From the NCBI GenBank assembly GCA_900618425.1, contig UZAN01040032.1, forward strand, positions 24,950 through 54,920: a stretch of DNA of 29,971 bases. Reading direction: 5' to 3'. Within the stretch, counting starts at the first letter, position 1; each line of letters opens with the position of its first letter. Below, one piece after another: positions 11,603 through 21,785 of this stretch. A program made the position numbers and the translations under genes. Below the pieces are notes generated by a model. That model was not told the DNA's origin, did not search any database, and saw only the letters and a program-made list of their open reading frames with translations. This DNA is from Echinostoma caproni. Taxonomy: Eukaryota > Platyhelminthes > Trematoda > Plagiorchiida > Echinostomatidae.

Positions 11603-12646
11603 ATGTCCTAACCAGATGATAAATCCAAGAGTTTCCGATACACAATTGAAGAAGAGAGGGAACGCATAAAAACAGCATATGAATCCGGCGTTTCAGTTGC
11701 TAATCTGTGCAAATGCTTCAGTGTAAACAGAGGAACAATTTTCCGTATAACTCACGGAATTTCTCTATTGAGACGTCCATGTGGAGGAAGAAAACCAACC
11801 ACATCGAAGCATGATAATGACTATATAACGTTGCAGCTCAAAAGAAATTGTAAGAAACCAATATCCAGTATAGTACCGGTAGATTCACCGGAATTTTCGT
11901 ATGCCATCGTTAGGAAAACGTTGGCTGAATTCGACCTCCAGCTGAGATCAGCCGATGTGAAGCCACCACTGAACACCAAACAAAGGAAGCCACGTATAAA
12001 TTTTGCCAACAAATTTAAATCGCGTTGCCTGTCCGTTTGGCGTTCAGTTTATTTTACTGATGAATGTTAGGTGGTTGACGAGCAAGACACCAGGTGGAAA
12101 AAGGTAATCTGTGGACCTAGTTTTCCAAAGAAATCCATTCCTCCGCTTACCAAAAGCAAATATCCTGCTCGCCCAATGATCTGGGTGGGGATTAAATACG
12201 GAGTATCTTGTCGTTGGGCTCCTGTATATGGTACACTAAACAGTGCAAAATTTGCTCACTGATGAAGGCAGTTTTCAGTGACTACCACTCTCGGAATGTC
12301 ATCGGTAAAGCCATACTTTTACAGGTAAATGCAGCATTTCATGTTTCACGTGAGGTACGTCACAAAATCATTTAAAATGAAGCTTAAATTGTTTTTTTCA
12401 TACTTAGACACGATTTGAATTGGCTACCTCAAAAATCGAATTCAATCAGTTTCCAACTAACAGGCCGAATTTGAATGTGATCGAAAACAGCTGAGTCACC
12501 TTCCTCGAGAGTGGTCGTTGGAGGCCAGGGTGCGGCATATACTGGAGGAAACTGACAAAAGTGATCTAATTTCCAATTTGGTGGACTCCATGCCAAAAAG
12601 ACTGACACAAGTGCTCCTAAATAAAGGAAGACACACGGATTATTAA
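11603..12646 (+). pseudogene. Tc1-like DD34E transposase, inactivated
   Basis: The protein would bind the inverted ends and cut and paste the element. The N-terminal helix-turn-helix is visible as IEEERERIKTAYESGVSV and then NRGTIFRITHG, and the GRKPTT linker follows. The first catalytic Asp is intact in YFTDEC (codon 12059-12061). The second should sit in an LQ-D-NA-x2-H block, but here the codon at 12325-12327 reads GTA (Val). The third, Glu, is intact in LNVIEN (12483-12485). The C-terminus ends LVDSMPKR, then NKGRHTDY, and a stop at 12644-12646, as in the family. Defects are in-frame stops at 11609-11611, 12068-12070 and directly after IENS, a one-base frameshift near 12240-12260, another frame change near 12500, and probably a short deletion before the C-terminal block. 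It also carries the 53-bp segment described separately. The element is non-autonomous. Confidence 0.92.
12355..12407 (+). other. Probable 53-nt phase-0 intron inside the Tc1 transposase
   Basis: After codon GAG (12352-12354) the sequence reads GTACGT and ends with a T-rich tract and TACTTAG. Coding resumes in frame at ACACGATTTG. With this segment removed, exactly 34 residues separate the second and third catalytic positions (codons at 12325 and 12483), the standard DD34E spacing. With it left in, there is an in-frame TAA and a frame change. Very short introns are known in flatworms. Confidence 0.65.
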
Positions 12647-12930
12647 AAATATGAAACTCCTCCATCTGTGTAATTGATATAAGTTTTTTTCACAAATGAA
12701 TTTTTATCATTTCCCTCCACAAACGTTCGGTTATCTTACAGTCGATGCGTCAGCAACCATAGTCCAAATGGAGAAATTGTACTTTTTCTAACGCGCTCGA
12801 CCAAAAGAAGCAACCATATAAGTTATTACTATTATAAAAAGTTTGCGAGTGACCTAGGGTAATACCATGCACTTTCCCGTGCATGAGGATCAAAACGTTT
12901 GGCAATCAGACAAATAGATTTGGGGAAAGT

Positions 12931-12964
12931 CATGATGTTGCACGAGTTTGGTTAAAACATGTTA
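12931..12964 (-). repeat. Right terminal inverted repeat of Tc1-like element
   Basis: It contains ATGTTGCACGAGTTTGGT, the near-exact complement of the end at 28452 (one C/T difference over that block), and then diverges slightly to the final TTA. The outer CAGG has decayed. Inside it, a TTTGGGGAAAG stretch also matches the other copy, with about 12 bases deleted. Confidence 0.75.
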
Positions 12965-15112
12965 GTCTATTCACACGAGATTGGTTCATATTTAACCTTC
13001 CCGCATTGCACTATCATATTTGTTCTATGTCTCCCTACAGTCCTAACCAACTGAATGCGGATGTCTTCTGAATTTGCGAACAATGTTTAAAGAATAATCT
13101 TCTTCCTGTTTGAATCGATAAGCAATTTACTATTTTGGTTGATTTGATCCAAACACGTATTTGCTCATAAGTCCCGACCGCCACAAGTAGTCAACAGAGT
13201 ACTAGGAGCATGATCCGTCTTGGGATAGAATGGGAAAGTGATACTAGCCGGGAAAAGTTTTGTTTAATCAAATTTGTATACACCTCAAAAGTGCAACCTT
13301 TTAGCATGGCTCGACAATAATAATAACAATATTAATAATACATTTTTACTTTCTCTTTTATTGATTGAATATACAGAGATATGGTTAATGAGTGTTAGTG
13401 GAAATATAAATGCAAAACAAAGAACAAGAGCAAGCATATCGTGATCACAAGATTCGTTCGATGGTGTGGTTCATCTCATGCAGATTCCGTTTTTCTGTTT
13501 GAGAGTGTGACATGTTTGGAGACACACACACGCACACACTGCAACCTGGTATTGTGGTATTATGCGGAAGAGAGGAAAAGAAATGGCATTCAGATTCCTA
13601 TTTGTGAAACTGTGAACATCATCTGTCCGAAAACTGACAAATGATACATTCCATGTCACGTCATCTGTCCAAACACTTGCTTTACACATGTTCCAAAGAT
13701 ACACGTGTTTCGGTCTTATCCCTGGTCCGGTGTAAGGATTAGCAATGCGGAGTTGACTGAGACAGACCGTGTCGGGTAGTTTGATGGAGACCTTGGAGAA
13801 TATGGAGAATTTGTACTTCTACGTTTACCATATGGATGACACAAATTTGTCCGATTGAGTGACAATATATACATACGCACGACAAATGCTTGGGAAACTC
13901 AATCAGTCACATACCACACGGACGAATTGCTTCGTTCAGTTCCCGAAGCTGGATCATCTTGAGGGATGATCTTTATCTCACCCTGCCCGCCCCCTCCCAG
14001 GGAGGGATCAAAAGAGTCATAAAGGAACCTACAAATATACCTCCCTGATAGGACTATGTGATACAAAACGAACCATCATTGAAGCTAATTTGGATACACT
14101 CGACTCTTCCCTTGCCTCTTACTATGTTTAGCCTGTATTAGCTAAACGAGGAGGAGAAGAACTGAAAGGTGATGATTTTGCAGGTCATCTGAGTGGACAC
14201 TGAGTGACTTAGCATTGTCCGGTTTAAAACGCTTGTCATGCATATTATTTGACTGTCCTAGAAATGCCTCTTTTAGATCTCTTTTATTTACCAGATTGGT
14301 AACCGGAGTGCACTCTGGCTTTCCCCGTCTTAGAGTGATCAAACTCAGAGTCGCCGGGTCCAGTTCCGTTCGGTTTTGTAATACCCATTCTTCGTATTGA
14401 TGAATTTCTCTTCCCCGTATATAAACAGGTATCCAAAACCGACCATTTTTTCAATAAAATGAGTCAGTTCAATAACCAAGAGGTGATGATGAGCAAAGTC
14501 TAAATTCGAAGATAGATTTCGATCGAGTGAGTGCACAAATGCGAGTCAAAAAATCATAAAAAAATATTGATAAATCTCATCGCAAAAGCCGGAAATGTTT
14601 TTGTTTTTAATAGGGGGAGATAAAATAGGACATAGTAAAATAAAATGTGTGTAAGACTCATGATGAAGTAGGTCTCTGAAATTTGGCCGCGCTGTCCAGT
14701 TCTCTTAGATCATTGCTAGATATTCGCGGACACTGAGTTCGTTTCTAAACACCAATTGTTCTGTAAATCGATCTTATCACATTGTGCGATCAAGACGAGG
14801 AAAGTCGAGAACTTTCATAGCGGTCTGATTAAAACTTCAGAACCTCTGATTTTTTTCTGAAACAGTTAAATTAGAAAATCAGTGAGCATAAAATCAAAAT
14901 GGATTTACAGAAAATCTCGTGAACATTAGGGCAGGCACTGCGGTAGGTGACGGATAGCGGCGCAATTGTTACAACTTTGTATACCTGTCATTATTATCAA
15001 TACTAACCAGTCATTCCCTGGAAACATGCTACATATAGATAGATGATCTGGTTCATCGTATGGAATATTTTAAGTTAGGCGTAATTCAATGAATAGGATG
15101 ACGATTTGATTG
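12965..15112. other. No identified gene
   Basis: Short open frames only, none with a recognisable domain. A short CA-rich patch lies near 13521-13540. Nothing else is supportable. Confidence 0.5.
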
Positions 15113-15197
15113 GGTGATTGTGTCCGTAGTGGGAGAGCGCACTAAACTTTCCCCCCCTCCCCCTGCGGGTGATCGGTGGGCAAATCCCACAATCACC
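15113..15197 (+). repeat. tRNA-like relic (decayed tRNA or SINE head)
   Basis: GGTGATT (15113-15119) and AATCACC (15191-15197) form a perfect 7-bp acceptor stem. Directly inside the 3' strand is a perfect 5-bp T-stem, GTGGG (15176-15180) with CCCAC (15186-15190). Its loop is CAAAT, as if TTCAAAT had lost TT. A GTAGTGGGAGAGCGC stretch at about 15125-15139 resembles a D arm. The middle is a C-rich run with no good anticodon arm. It is probably a pseudogene or SINE head, not a working tRNA. Confidence 0.6.
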
Positions 15198-15384
15198 GAG
15201 TGAGTTTCCCCATTTTCTGTGTTCTATGACAGCATTCTTTCTGAAAAGTTTATTATTATTTATTCAATAAAAGGAAGTATAACCAAAAATTAAAATGGTA
15301 GATTACTGAAATCGATGACCGAGTACATCTTTCCATATCCTATCGAAACGTAAAGGAAACCTGGGGATATACACCAACAAAAAT

Positions 15385-15539
15385 TGGTGCAAGAATGTGA
15401 AGTAGACGCTCGCCTACCTACAAGAATGTCAGCCTAGACACCTGAGTAACGTTTGAAAGTAGTCGAGCGGTGGTGGTGGGATTCGAACACATCATCCAAG
15501 TGATAATTTGGTGACGTTACATCCGGGCCACCACCGCCC
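15385..15539 (-). mobile_element. tRNA-derived SINE, minus strand
   Basis: On the minus strand the element opens with GGCGGTGGTGG, which pairs with the CCACCACCACCGC that follows the B box, as in a tRNA acceptor stem. The A-box-like TGGCCCGGATG is at 15520-15530 (one mismatch). The B box TGTTCGAATCC is at 15479-15489 (one mismatch). About 30 bases lie between them, the normal spacing. The body continues towards 15385 with no recognisable hammerhead. The exact 3' end is not defined. This is the best-preserved Pol III head in the window. Confidence 0.7.
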
Positions 15540-17253
15540 CAGCTTCTCATTCGATTTTTGGTTTTACAAAAGTTTAATGATCATCCAAACAAGGTTGAAT
15601 TCTCATTTGAACATGTGATTTGTTAATAATTCCGGTCTGTTTTCCTTGCATACAAGATTTTCTCTCTGGTCTTCTGGCTGTCTTTATTAACGTTTCCGCA
15701 GTAGTGAACAGCAAAACTCCATCACACAAAAAGCCAATCCAATACAGAAAACCTAGAGAAACTCCGTGTGATTATCTCTCAAACAACCTTCCATCTATTG
15801 TGACCCCTAACAAAGTCGAGGCTTCGACTGCAACATACGCTGTCCATGGAAGGCCTTATGCACTACCTATGAAAGGGTCTCATCTCCTTATCTGAAACGG
15901 TTGCGCCGAATCGAGGAATGCGCAAAAAGCGCCAAATTCGTCAAAAGGTGAGCCACTGAGACTACACACTTGCACGCTCTTGCACAATAAAACCTTCCGA
16001 GCGATCCAGAACACCACCAATCAACTGAGTGATCAATCGGTAAACGTGTTTAGAATCTAAATTGTATATTCAATCAACGACCAAGCTAGAATGACATGGG
16101 AGTGTCGATTGACAGCACGAAAACCGAACTCAGTGGTAAAGATCACTTCACTAGTCAGCAAGAGGATGTGTTGTATCAGTTGGTTTTTGGTTCTCAAACA
16201 GAATGAAACATCCAGTCCCGGAAGACTTGAGGTTGNGTTGCCAATATAAAGCAGTGTGCTCACACACGTTTTTTCAATGCATGAAACCGGAGCTTTACAT
16301 GATTGTTGGACAGCTACCTCCATCATCCTGATATCTAAACGAGAAACCTCAAAATTACCTCTCATCGCATGCCCATTTGTTTTGTTGAAGATTTTCGAGA
16401 AGTAACTTCTTGAATAAATGTCATCTCAGATGAATGTGCAAGACACTAACTAATTTATACAAAGCAACTCATGTTACACACTGGACCATCTAGCTTCTCC
16501 GGCTCATTATACTCTATTGGTCATCGATGAAAATGACGAAGATCTCAGTGCCGTTTTCTACATTGTGTATGGGACTATCAGAAAAGATTTCTTGGATTAT
16601 AGTTACATCTTCAATTGTGTTTTCGGGTCTGAGTTGAGTGGGATATCACACAACGTAAGTAACCGTAAAACTCACAAATTATTTCAAAAATCGCACACAA
16701 TTTACATTCTACTTTTACGCGCACCTCTTCTACCCTAGCCTCTAATCTCTACACCAAGCGTACTACAGGGTTCTGTTCTGTTCCCGTCTTCCTTTTTCGT
16801 TTTTATTCAATTCCCCTGTCGGATATATACGCAGACCATTCTGTTGTCGGAATCAACCACTTCCCGGTCCGATGTTTCTTTCACTTACGTCCTTTAATTT
16901 AGTCTTTCTAACTTTGCTGATTGGTCAACTGCAAACGGATATGCGCCGAGTACCTTAAAGTGCGTAAACATTTGGGGTCCGAAATACTCCACAGCCGGTT
17001 GGTCAGAGACAAAAAAGAATATGGCAGCAGTGGCGTTCTTGTTTTCATTTCTTATCAGGTCAGAACGCTTGAAACGGTATATACGCAGAGTTCGCTTGTG
17101 CACTCTCTGTGTGTTGATCACAGAGGCTCACCTTCTTCTTCCTCCCTCACCATAGATCCAATCCCTGTTCATTTTTAATTTTTCCACTAACCTTGTGTGC
17201 ATTGTGAGTTTGGCAGCAATCAGTGAGGTTCGATTCACTGTTTTTCACGGTAC
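15540..17253. other. No confident gene
   Basis: One low-confidence exon candidate (16454-16654) is listed separately. A single N is at 16236. The remaining frames carry no recognised motif. Confidence 0.45.
16454..16654 (+). other. Weak candidate for an internal coding exon
   Basis: An open frame of 67 codons follows a stop at 16451-16453 and ends exactly at a strong splice-donor sequence, CACAAC|GTAAGTAA, in phase 0. The peptide contains LLVIDENDEDLSAVFYIVYG, whose Asp-rich part followed by A-x3-Y-x-V-Y-G loosely recalls a cadherin-type repeat. A possible acceptor is CATCTAG at about 16488-16494. One donor-like site is easily met by chance and no neighbouring exon was found, so this is a lead only. 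Confidence 0.15.
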
Positions 17254-17292
17254 GATGATGATGATGATGATGATGATGACGATGATAATGAT
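17254..17292 (+). repeat. (GAT)n microsatellite
   Basis: About thirteen GAT units, the last few imperfect (GAC and AAT variants). It creates the His-rich and Ile-rich open frames seen on the minus strand here. Confidence 0.95.
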
Positions 17293-17974
17293 ATTCACAA
17301 TGAAAGAACGGTTCGCATTTGTGATACGCTGATCGCAGGTTCTCCTCGATCCCACCGTAAATGTCCATATGCTAGTACGACCGCCTACCGGTCTTCTCCG
17401 ATGCCTTATCTTGCTCGATTTCCAGAACGCTTCTGAACACAAATCACTCATAGTATAAATTAACTGTTTTATTTTGTCCTTGCTTTTTAAAGTACTTGGT
17501 GTAATTTTGCATTGACTTGTAGCTAGTGAGCATTCACCTTTCGGGATTGACTTCAGTTTCACAACAAAAAGATCATAATCCTTTCTGACCTGTCTGAGAT
17601 TTCCAATCAGGAAAGGCTACTTATTTAATCAAAATTCTAACGTCTGCGATTCATTCTAATATAAATAAATAATTATCACTAATTTCGGCCCCACTAGTGA
17701 CCACACGAGTGCATGATGGAGGTACGGCATACTGCGGATGAAATGGAGGACCTGAATAAGCACAGCTTTATTCGACACGTTTCATTTGTTGAAGTTCAAC
17801 ATATACACGTATGCGTCAAAACAACGCTGAGTTCCACATCCTTAGCATTAGCTTTGGAAACGGAAACCGGTAACAACTAAGCCTTTTTGGTCGACCGTTG
17901 CAGTCAAGGAATTTTATGGTTCACTGTAACAGGTACAGCACACAATGAAATGATAATACTTTTATTCTCGCATT
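17293..17974. other. No identified gene
   Basis: No recognisable coding or RNA feature. Confidence 0.5.
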
Positions 17975-18120
17975 GATGCAGGGTTGGCACATTGGTAACG
18001 CACACGCCTTCCATGCGATGAGTCCGGAGTTCAAATCCCGGACTGGACAGTGGATATGCACTACTGATGAGCTCTAATGAGAGCAAAACTCGAGTCTAAT
18101 GCTTCCCAGTGTATGATTGA
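17975..18120 (+). mobile_element. tRNA-derived SINE with hammerhead tail, copy 2
   Basis: The A-box-like TGGCACATTGG is at 17985-17995 (one mismatch) and the B-box-like AGTTCAAATCC at 18028-18038 (two mismatches). A hammerhead follows at 18058-18102, and then a TTCCCAG tail that copy 1 (2250-2400) also has after its hammerhead. The order and spacing match copy 1, but the stem sequences differ, which suggests a separate subfamily. Confidence 0.78.
18058..18102 (+). ncRNA. Hammerhead ribozyme, copy 2, one core change
   Basis: Stem I is GCACTA (18058-18063) with TAATGC (18097-18102), five of six pairs. The core CTGATGA (18064-18070) is perfect. Stem II is a perfect 5-bp GCTCT/AGAGC with an AATG loop (18071-18084). 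The GAAA strand reads AAAA (18085-18088), so G12 is A. Stem III is the palindrome CTCGAG (18089-18094). Cleavage TC is at 18095-18096. G12 is the general base of the reaction, so this copy should be inactive or nearly so, although every helix is intact. Confidence 0.85.
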
Positions 18121-18590
18121 ATCGATTAACTGGAGATTATGCGTGAAGGTGAAATCCGAAGGATAGTTATTTAATGATAATCTCAAAAACGTATAGAAAA
18201 CATTTTCTCGATTACGTACCACTCATCACGATCTAACCGGGCAAAGTGTGTTTGTTCCGAGTTACAAATTATAAAACAAATGAGGACTCCTGGTTTAGCG
18301 CAATATGAGAAATTCCGTGAATAATGTCATTGAAACTGACCCTAAAAAAATACAACTTTTTGCCCACTTTTCAGTACACCAATAAAACTGAGTTGAGACA
18401 TGATAAATGTAACTGTTCATTTGGTCCATCCAAAATGGCTTTTTTAGGCTTCGGATGCAGGAGGTTCCCAGAATACGCACCATAATTGTGTTGGAGTGTT
18501 GTTTGAATTGATTATTTTGTTTTACTTCATCAATTGGTGCATTGGTTCAGGTAAGACTTTAATTTTGCTCGTCGAACAATCTTGTTGGGT
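18121..18590. other. No identified gene
   Basis: Unique-looking sequence up to the gap. A hydrophobic plus-strand frame runs into GGTAAG at 18550-18555, which could be a splice donor. Without an ATG or a second exon I do not call it. Confidence 0.45.
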
Positions 18591-19054
18591 NNNNNNNNNN
18601 NNNNNNNNNNNNNNNNNNNNNNNNNNNNNNNNNNNNNNNNNNNNNNNNNNNNNNNNNNNNNNNNNNNNNNNNNNNNNNNNNNNNNNNNNNNNNNNNNNNN
18701 NNNNNNNNNNNNNNNNNNNNNNNNNNNNNNNNNNNNNNNNNNNNNNNNNNNNNNNNNNNNNNNNNNNNNNNNNNNNNNNNNNNNNNNNNNNNNNNNNNNN
18801 NNNNNNNNNNNNNNNNNNNNNNNNNNNNNNNNNNNNNNNNNNNNNNNNNNNNNNNNNNNNNNNNNNNNNNNNNNNNNNNNNNNNNNNNNNNNNNNNNNNN
18901 NNNNNNNNNNNNNNNNNNNNNNNNNNNNNNNNNNNNNNNNNNNNNNNNNNNNNNNNNNNNNNNNNNNNNNNNNNNNNNNNNNNNNNNNNNNNNNNNNNNN
19001 NNNNNNNNNNNNNNNNNNNNNNNNNNNNNNNNNNNNNNNNNNNNNNNNNNNNNN
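18591..19054. other. Assembly gap (464 Ns)
   Basis: A run of unknown bases. Open frames drawn across it are meaningless. Confidence 1.
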
Positions 19055-20659
19055 ATAAACGCCTGTGATTCCCTTCCCAAGTGTGATTCGTGTCCAGTGG
19101 ACCAGAAAACAATACCTAAAATGCATTTCTCGAAGAACCCACTTTTGACAAAAACAAGTAAAACTGGGCGGCGCTGGCGACACGATGTCGGACTCTTGGC
19201 TGATGTTTTCTGAACGACAGAACTCCTTAATCAATTTTATTTCTTTATTCGGGCTATTTATTGTCAGTTCGAATCAACCGGATATGATTAATAAAATCAT
19301 GGCGTAAAAGAACCGCGAAGAGCAAATACACTTCTTCACCATCAGTTAATAATGTTGTGTATAGAATTGTGAGAGCCAGATGAAGGTGGGGCTTGCTTTT
19401 CACATATGATTGTCTTTCATATCAAGATTGTGTGAATTATTGCTATGGAAACAGCTTTTGTGTCAAATCAAAGTCAACAAAACCATGTACACAGCATTCA
19501 CAAAAGAATATTAGTCGTCCGAACCTCGCACTTAATTGCTCCTACGCTTCCGAACTATTTGCCACACCAGACATGAAAATTATGGAAATTATGTTTCATT
19601 CCCTTCCGTGGGGATCATGAAATGGGGAATGCCCATCCCATGATGTACTCAGTACACACACTATCTGCTCTTTCGACGTTCCGATGTAATATATGAATCT
19701 TTGAGTCACTATATCGACCAATGTGAAGGGACAAATTCGCTATTTTATTTCCAAATTATACTATCCATTCCACCAGACAAGTAAAACTTTACTCAATGTA
19801 TGCATTTCTACATTTCAACGGATTAAATCTGTTCATGAATGAAGTTTTCCTGATACAGCCTTCCAATTTTCCCAAATGTTCTACTTCGCCGGGACACTGG
19901 ATCGTTTGCATTTTATTTATTTACCGCCTATAGTGCAAGTAAACATGGACAAATATCACCCACCAAAGAGGCAGCGTTCGACTGAACACAAATTCAGATT
20001 TTCCGGTGATTTGTTGACAATATTCCTGGTCTATCTGTGCTGTTCATGAGTGAGCGATCGTTACTAAGTCTGTCTACCCCCCTCCCCCACGCCTTCTACA
20101 GGCTGTGAAACAATCCATTTTGACCTCTTTTCGTGTTGCTGGTTGTCGAGGTCAAGTGAACACTTCAACAGATTGAGCTCAGTCCAAACATGATCTGTCC
20201 GAGTGAGCCGGGAACTGTTGACACGTGAATTACTACTTGAACGTGGTGAGTGGACACGATCTATTTTTTGGGTGTGTGTATGGGGGAGAGGTGGTATTAT
20301 TGAGACACAATGATCCATCGTGCATTTCATATCCAAATTGGTACAAGTGCATGCCCTTTTCATTCCCCTTTTCGATTACTCATAATTATGCTTTTGTTAC
20401 CCAGAGAGAAAACAAAATTCTGTTTGATTTCCTTTGTTTTCCGTCACAATTCGGCAGATGTAACAGTACTACTCGATGGGTGCACGAGTTCGGCCGTCTC
20501 GTGGTTTTCAGCTGCATGATCATACTGATCCGCTCAATCTGACCTATTCTTCCCTTCCGATCGGAACTCAGGATAGTCTCTGTTCAAAATGGCGTGGATT
20601 GCACTGTTTGTGCCATACTGATATCTCTGACTTGTTGGAAACTAGTTGGTCACTTTAAA
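19055..20659. other. No identified gene
   Basis: Short open frames on both strands, none recognisable. No repeat structure was noticed. Confidence 0.5.
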
Positions 20660-20823
20660 TGAAAAGGAAATGATTGTAATAACCAAAAAAGAGCACTGAT
20701 AGCTGTTTCGTTTTGTTTGGGACTCGTCAGCAGTGCTTATAAGTTTTGTGATAGAAGTCGGACCGTGATCAGTCGGGTCGGGGCTTCAAACCCTTACCCC
20801 TGAGCTACACGGTCGACGGTTAT
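20660..20823 (-). mobile_element. tRNA-derived SINE with hammerhead, copy 3
   Basis: On the minus strand the element begins with a perfect A box, TAGCTCAGGGG (20797-20807). It is followed after only four bases by a B-box-like GGTTTGAAGCC (20782-20792). A functional tRNA promoter needs roughly 30 bases or more between them, so the head has an internal deletion. The hammerhead follows at 20736-20693, then a tail (GTTATTACAATCATTTCC) that matches the tails of the copies at 21760 and 24200. It is probably transcriptionally dead. Confidence 0.78.
20693..20736 (-). ncRNA. Hammerhead ribozyme, copy 3, core kept, stem II weak
   Basis: Stem I is GCACT/AGTGC. The core reads CTGACGA (20724-20730). The C at position 7 is tolerated in hammerheads. 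GAAA is intact (20706-20709), and the cleavage dinucleotide TC is at 20698-20699. Stem II (20710-20723) has lost two G-C pairs (AAAC in place of GGAC), leaving two pairs. Stem III is CAGCTA, one change from the palindrome CAGCTG. All required core bases remain, so weak activity is possible. Confidence 0.8.
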
Positions 20824-20849
20824 CACCTTGTGCGAATGGCTAAATAAAT

Positions 20850-21008
20850 TTTATAGTAAGAAGCTTGAATTAACCCATTTGATTGTTCGGAGGCACCAGT
20901 CACTTTTGATGATGCATTTAAATACATACAAACAACGAAGACCATCAAGAGTGTCTGGTGCCTCTGAACAATCGAATGGGCTAATCCAAGCCTGCTACTC
21001 TAGTTCCT
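20850..21008. repeat. Inverted pair of SINE-head fragments
   Basis: Two fragments of the head seen at 21609-21700 face each other: plus orientation at about 20850-20913 and minus orientation at 20941-21008, with a spacer of about 27 bases. Over a 50-base core, 43 positions are complementary by hand count, enough for a long hairpin. A 127-codon open frame runs through the pair and is very likely spurious. Confidence 0.75.
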
Positions 21009-21608
21009 CACTTATTCGTATTCATTTGACAATATATTCACCTACGTCTTCGGTTGATGGGCCTTATTCTTTGTTGAACCATTTGCAACGCTATTTAACC
21101 AATTCATTTTATTATTTACATCACCGAAAGAAGAAGCGTCGTGAGTTGAATTCAATCCATCCTGTAATCATCATCCCTTCCTATCACTCGCAAGTATTTG
21201 TCTTGTTTTAGACAAAGATCTATTCTGGTGTTATGAGTACGTGTCAAATTATCCACTTCACTATTGGAGGTTGTTTACACGAACCGAACAGACAATCATT
21301 CAGTGATGGATGGATGAAGGTTAAAATTGCTTTGGTTAGATATGAAAACGCAGTCTCTGTTATTCTTTTCTCCTCACTGTCATTTTGCCATTACGTTCAA
21401 GTAGAACCACAAAGTTCCACACCGCGGACCGGTGATCTTAGATACTCCTAAAGAAAATCTCTTCTAAGTGAACAACACACACACACCACGGTAGTACTCA
21501 GTCACAGGAACCCTGTTTTGGACTTTACTCCTTTTTCTCAAAACCGATCCATCCCAATCTGAATCGTTTTCATTTGAATTGTACTGTTTACCTATTGCAA
21601 GTATGATG
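21009..21608. other. No identified gene
   Basis: No recognisable feature apart from a short CA run near 21475-21486. Confidence 0.5.
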
Positions 21609-21785
21609 GCAAACTCAGAGTATCAAGCTTAGATTAGCCCATTCCATTGCTCAGAGCATCCAGGCACTCTTAATGGTTGTGGGTGTGGGTTCACTCCTTG
21701 GGAGATCAATAATTCCCCATGAGATACGCAAACAAGACGAAATAGCTGTCCCGGTGCTCTTTGTCGGTCATTACAAACATTTCAA
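21609..21785 (+). mobile_element. Hammerhead SINE, copy 4, with a second head type
   Basis: The head includes a TTAGCCCATT block, GCTCAGAGCATCC and the B-box-like GGGTTCACTCC at 21687-21697. The 3' half of a hammerhead and the ACAAACATTTC tail follow. The head is the same family as the inverted pair at 20850-21008 and the minus-strand head at 24255-24335. The A box is poor. Confidence 0.7.
21719..21759 (+). ncRNA. Hammerhead relic, copy 4, 5' half broken
   Basis: GAAA (21739-21742), near-palindromic TAGCTG, cleavage TC (21749-21750) and the stem I 3' strand CCGGTGCTC (21751-21759) are all present. The 5' half is degraded: CTGATGA has become something like CCCATGA, the stem I partner is missing, and stem II is disrupted. 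It is inactive. Confidence 0.65.

Larger units (their letters stand above)
11077..12964 (+). mobile_element. Tc1-like DNA transposon, dead but with both ends
   Basis: A broken DD34E transposase lies between two related inverted ends that begin and end at TA. The left end starts TA-CAGGTATTGA at 11077. The right end finishes GTTA at 12964 and is recognisable as the reverse complement of the family end seen intact at 28452. Total length is about 1.89 kb, slightly longer than a typical 1.3-1.7 kb Tc1 element. It contains a single N at 11167 and a 53-bp intron-like segment. A flanking TA on both sides fits Tc1/mariner insertion. Confidence 0.85.

Noticed and set aside
17147..17562. His-rich and Ile-rich minus-strand open frames
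   Set aside because: Produced by translation of the GAT microsatellite.
18484..18560. Hydrophobic segment followed by GGTAAG as a signal-peptide exon
   Set aside because: No in-frame ATG and no downstream exon because of the gap.
18496..19234. Open frames of up to 234 codons on both strands
   Set aside because: They are made almost entirely of Ns from the assembly gap.
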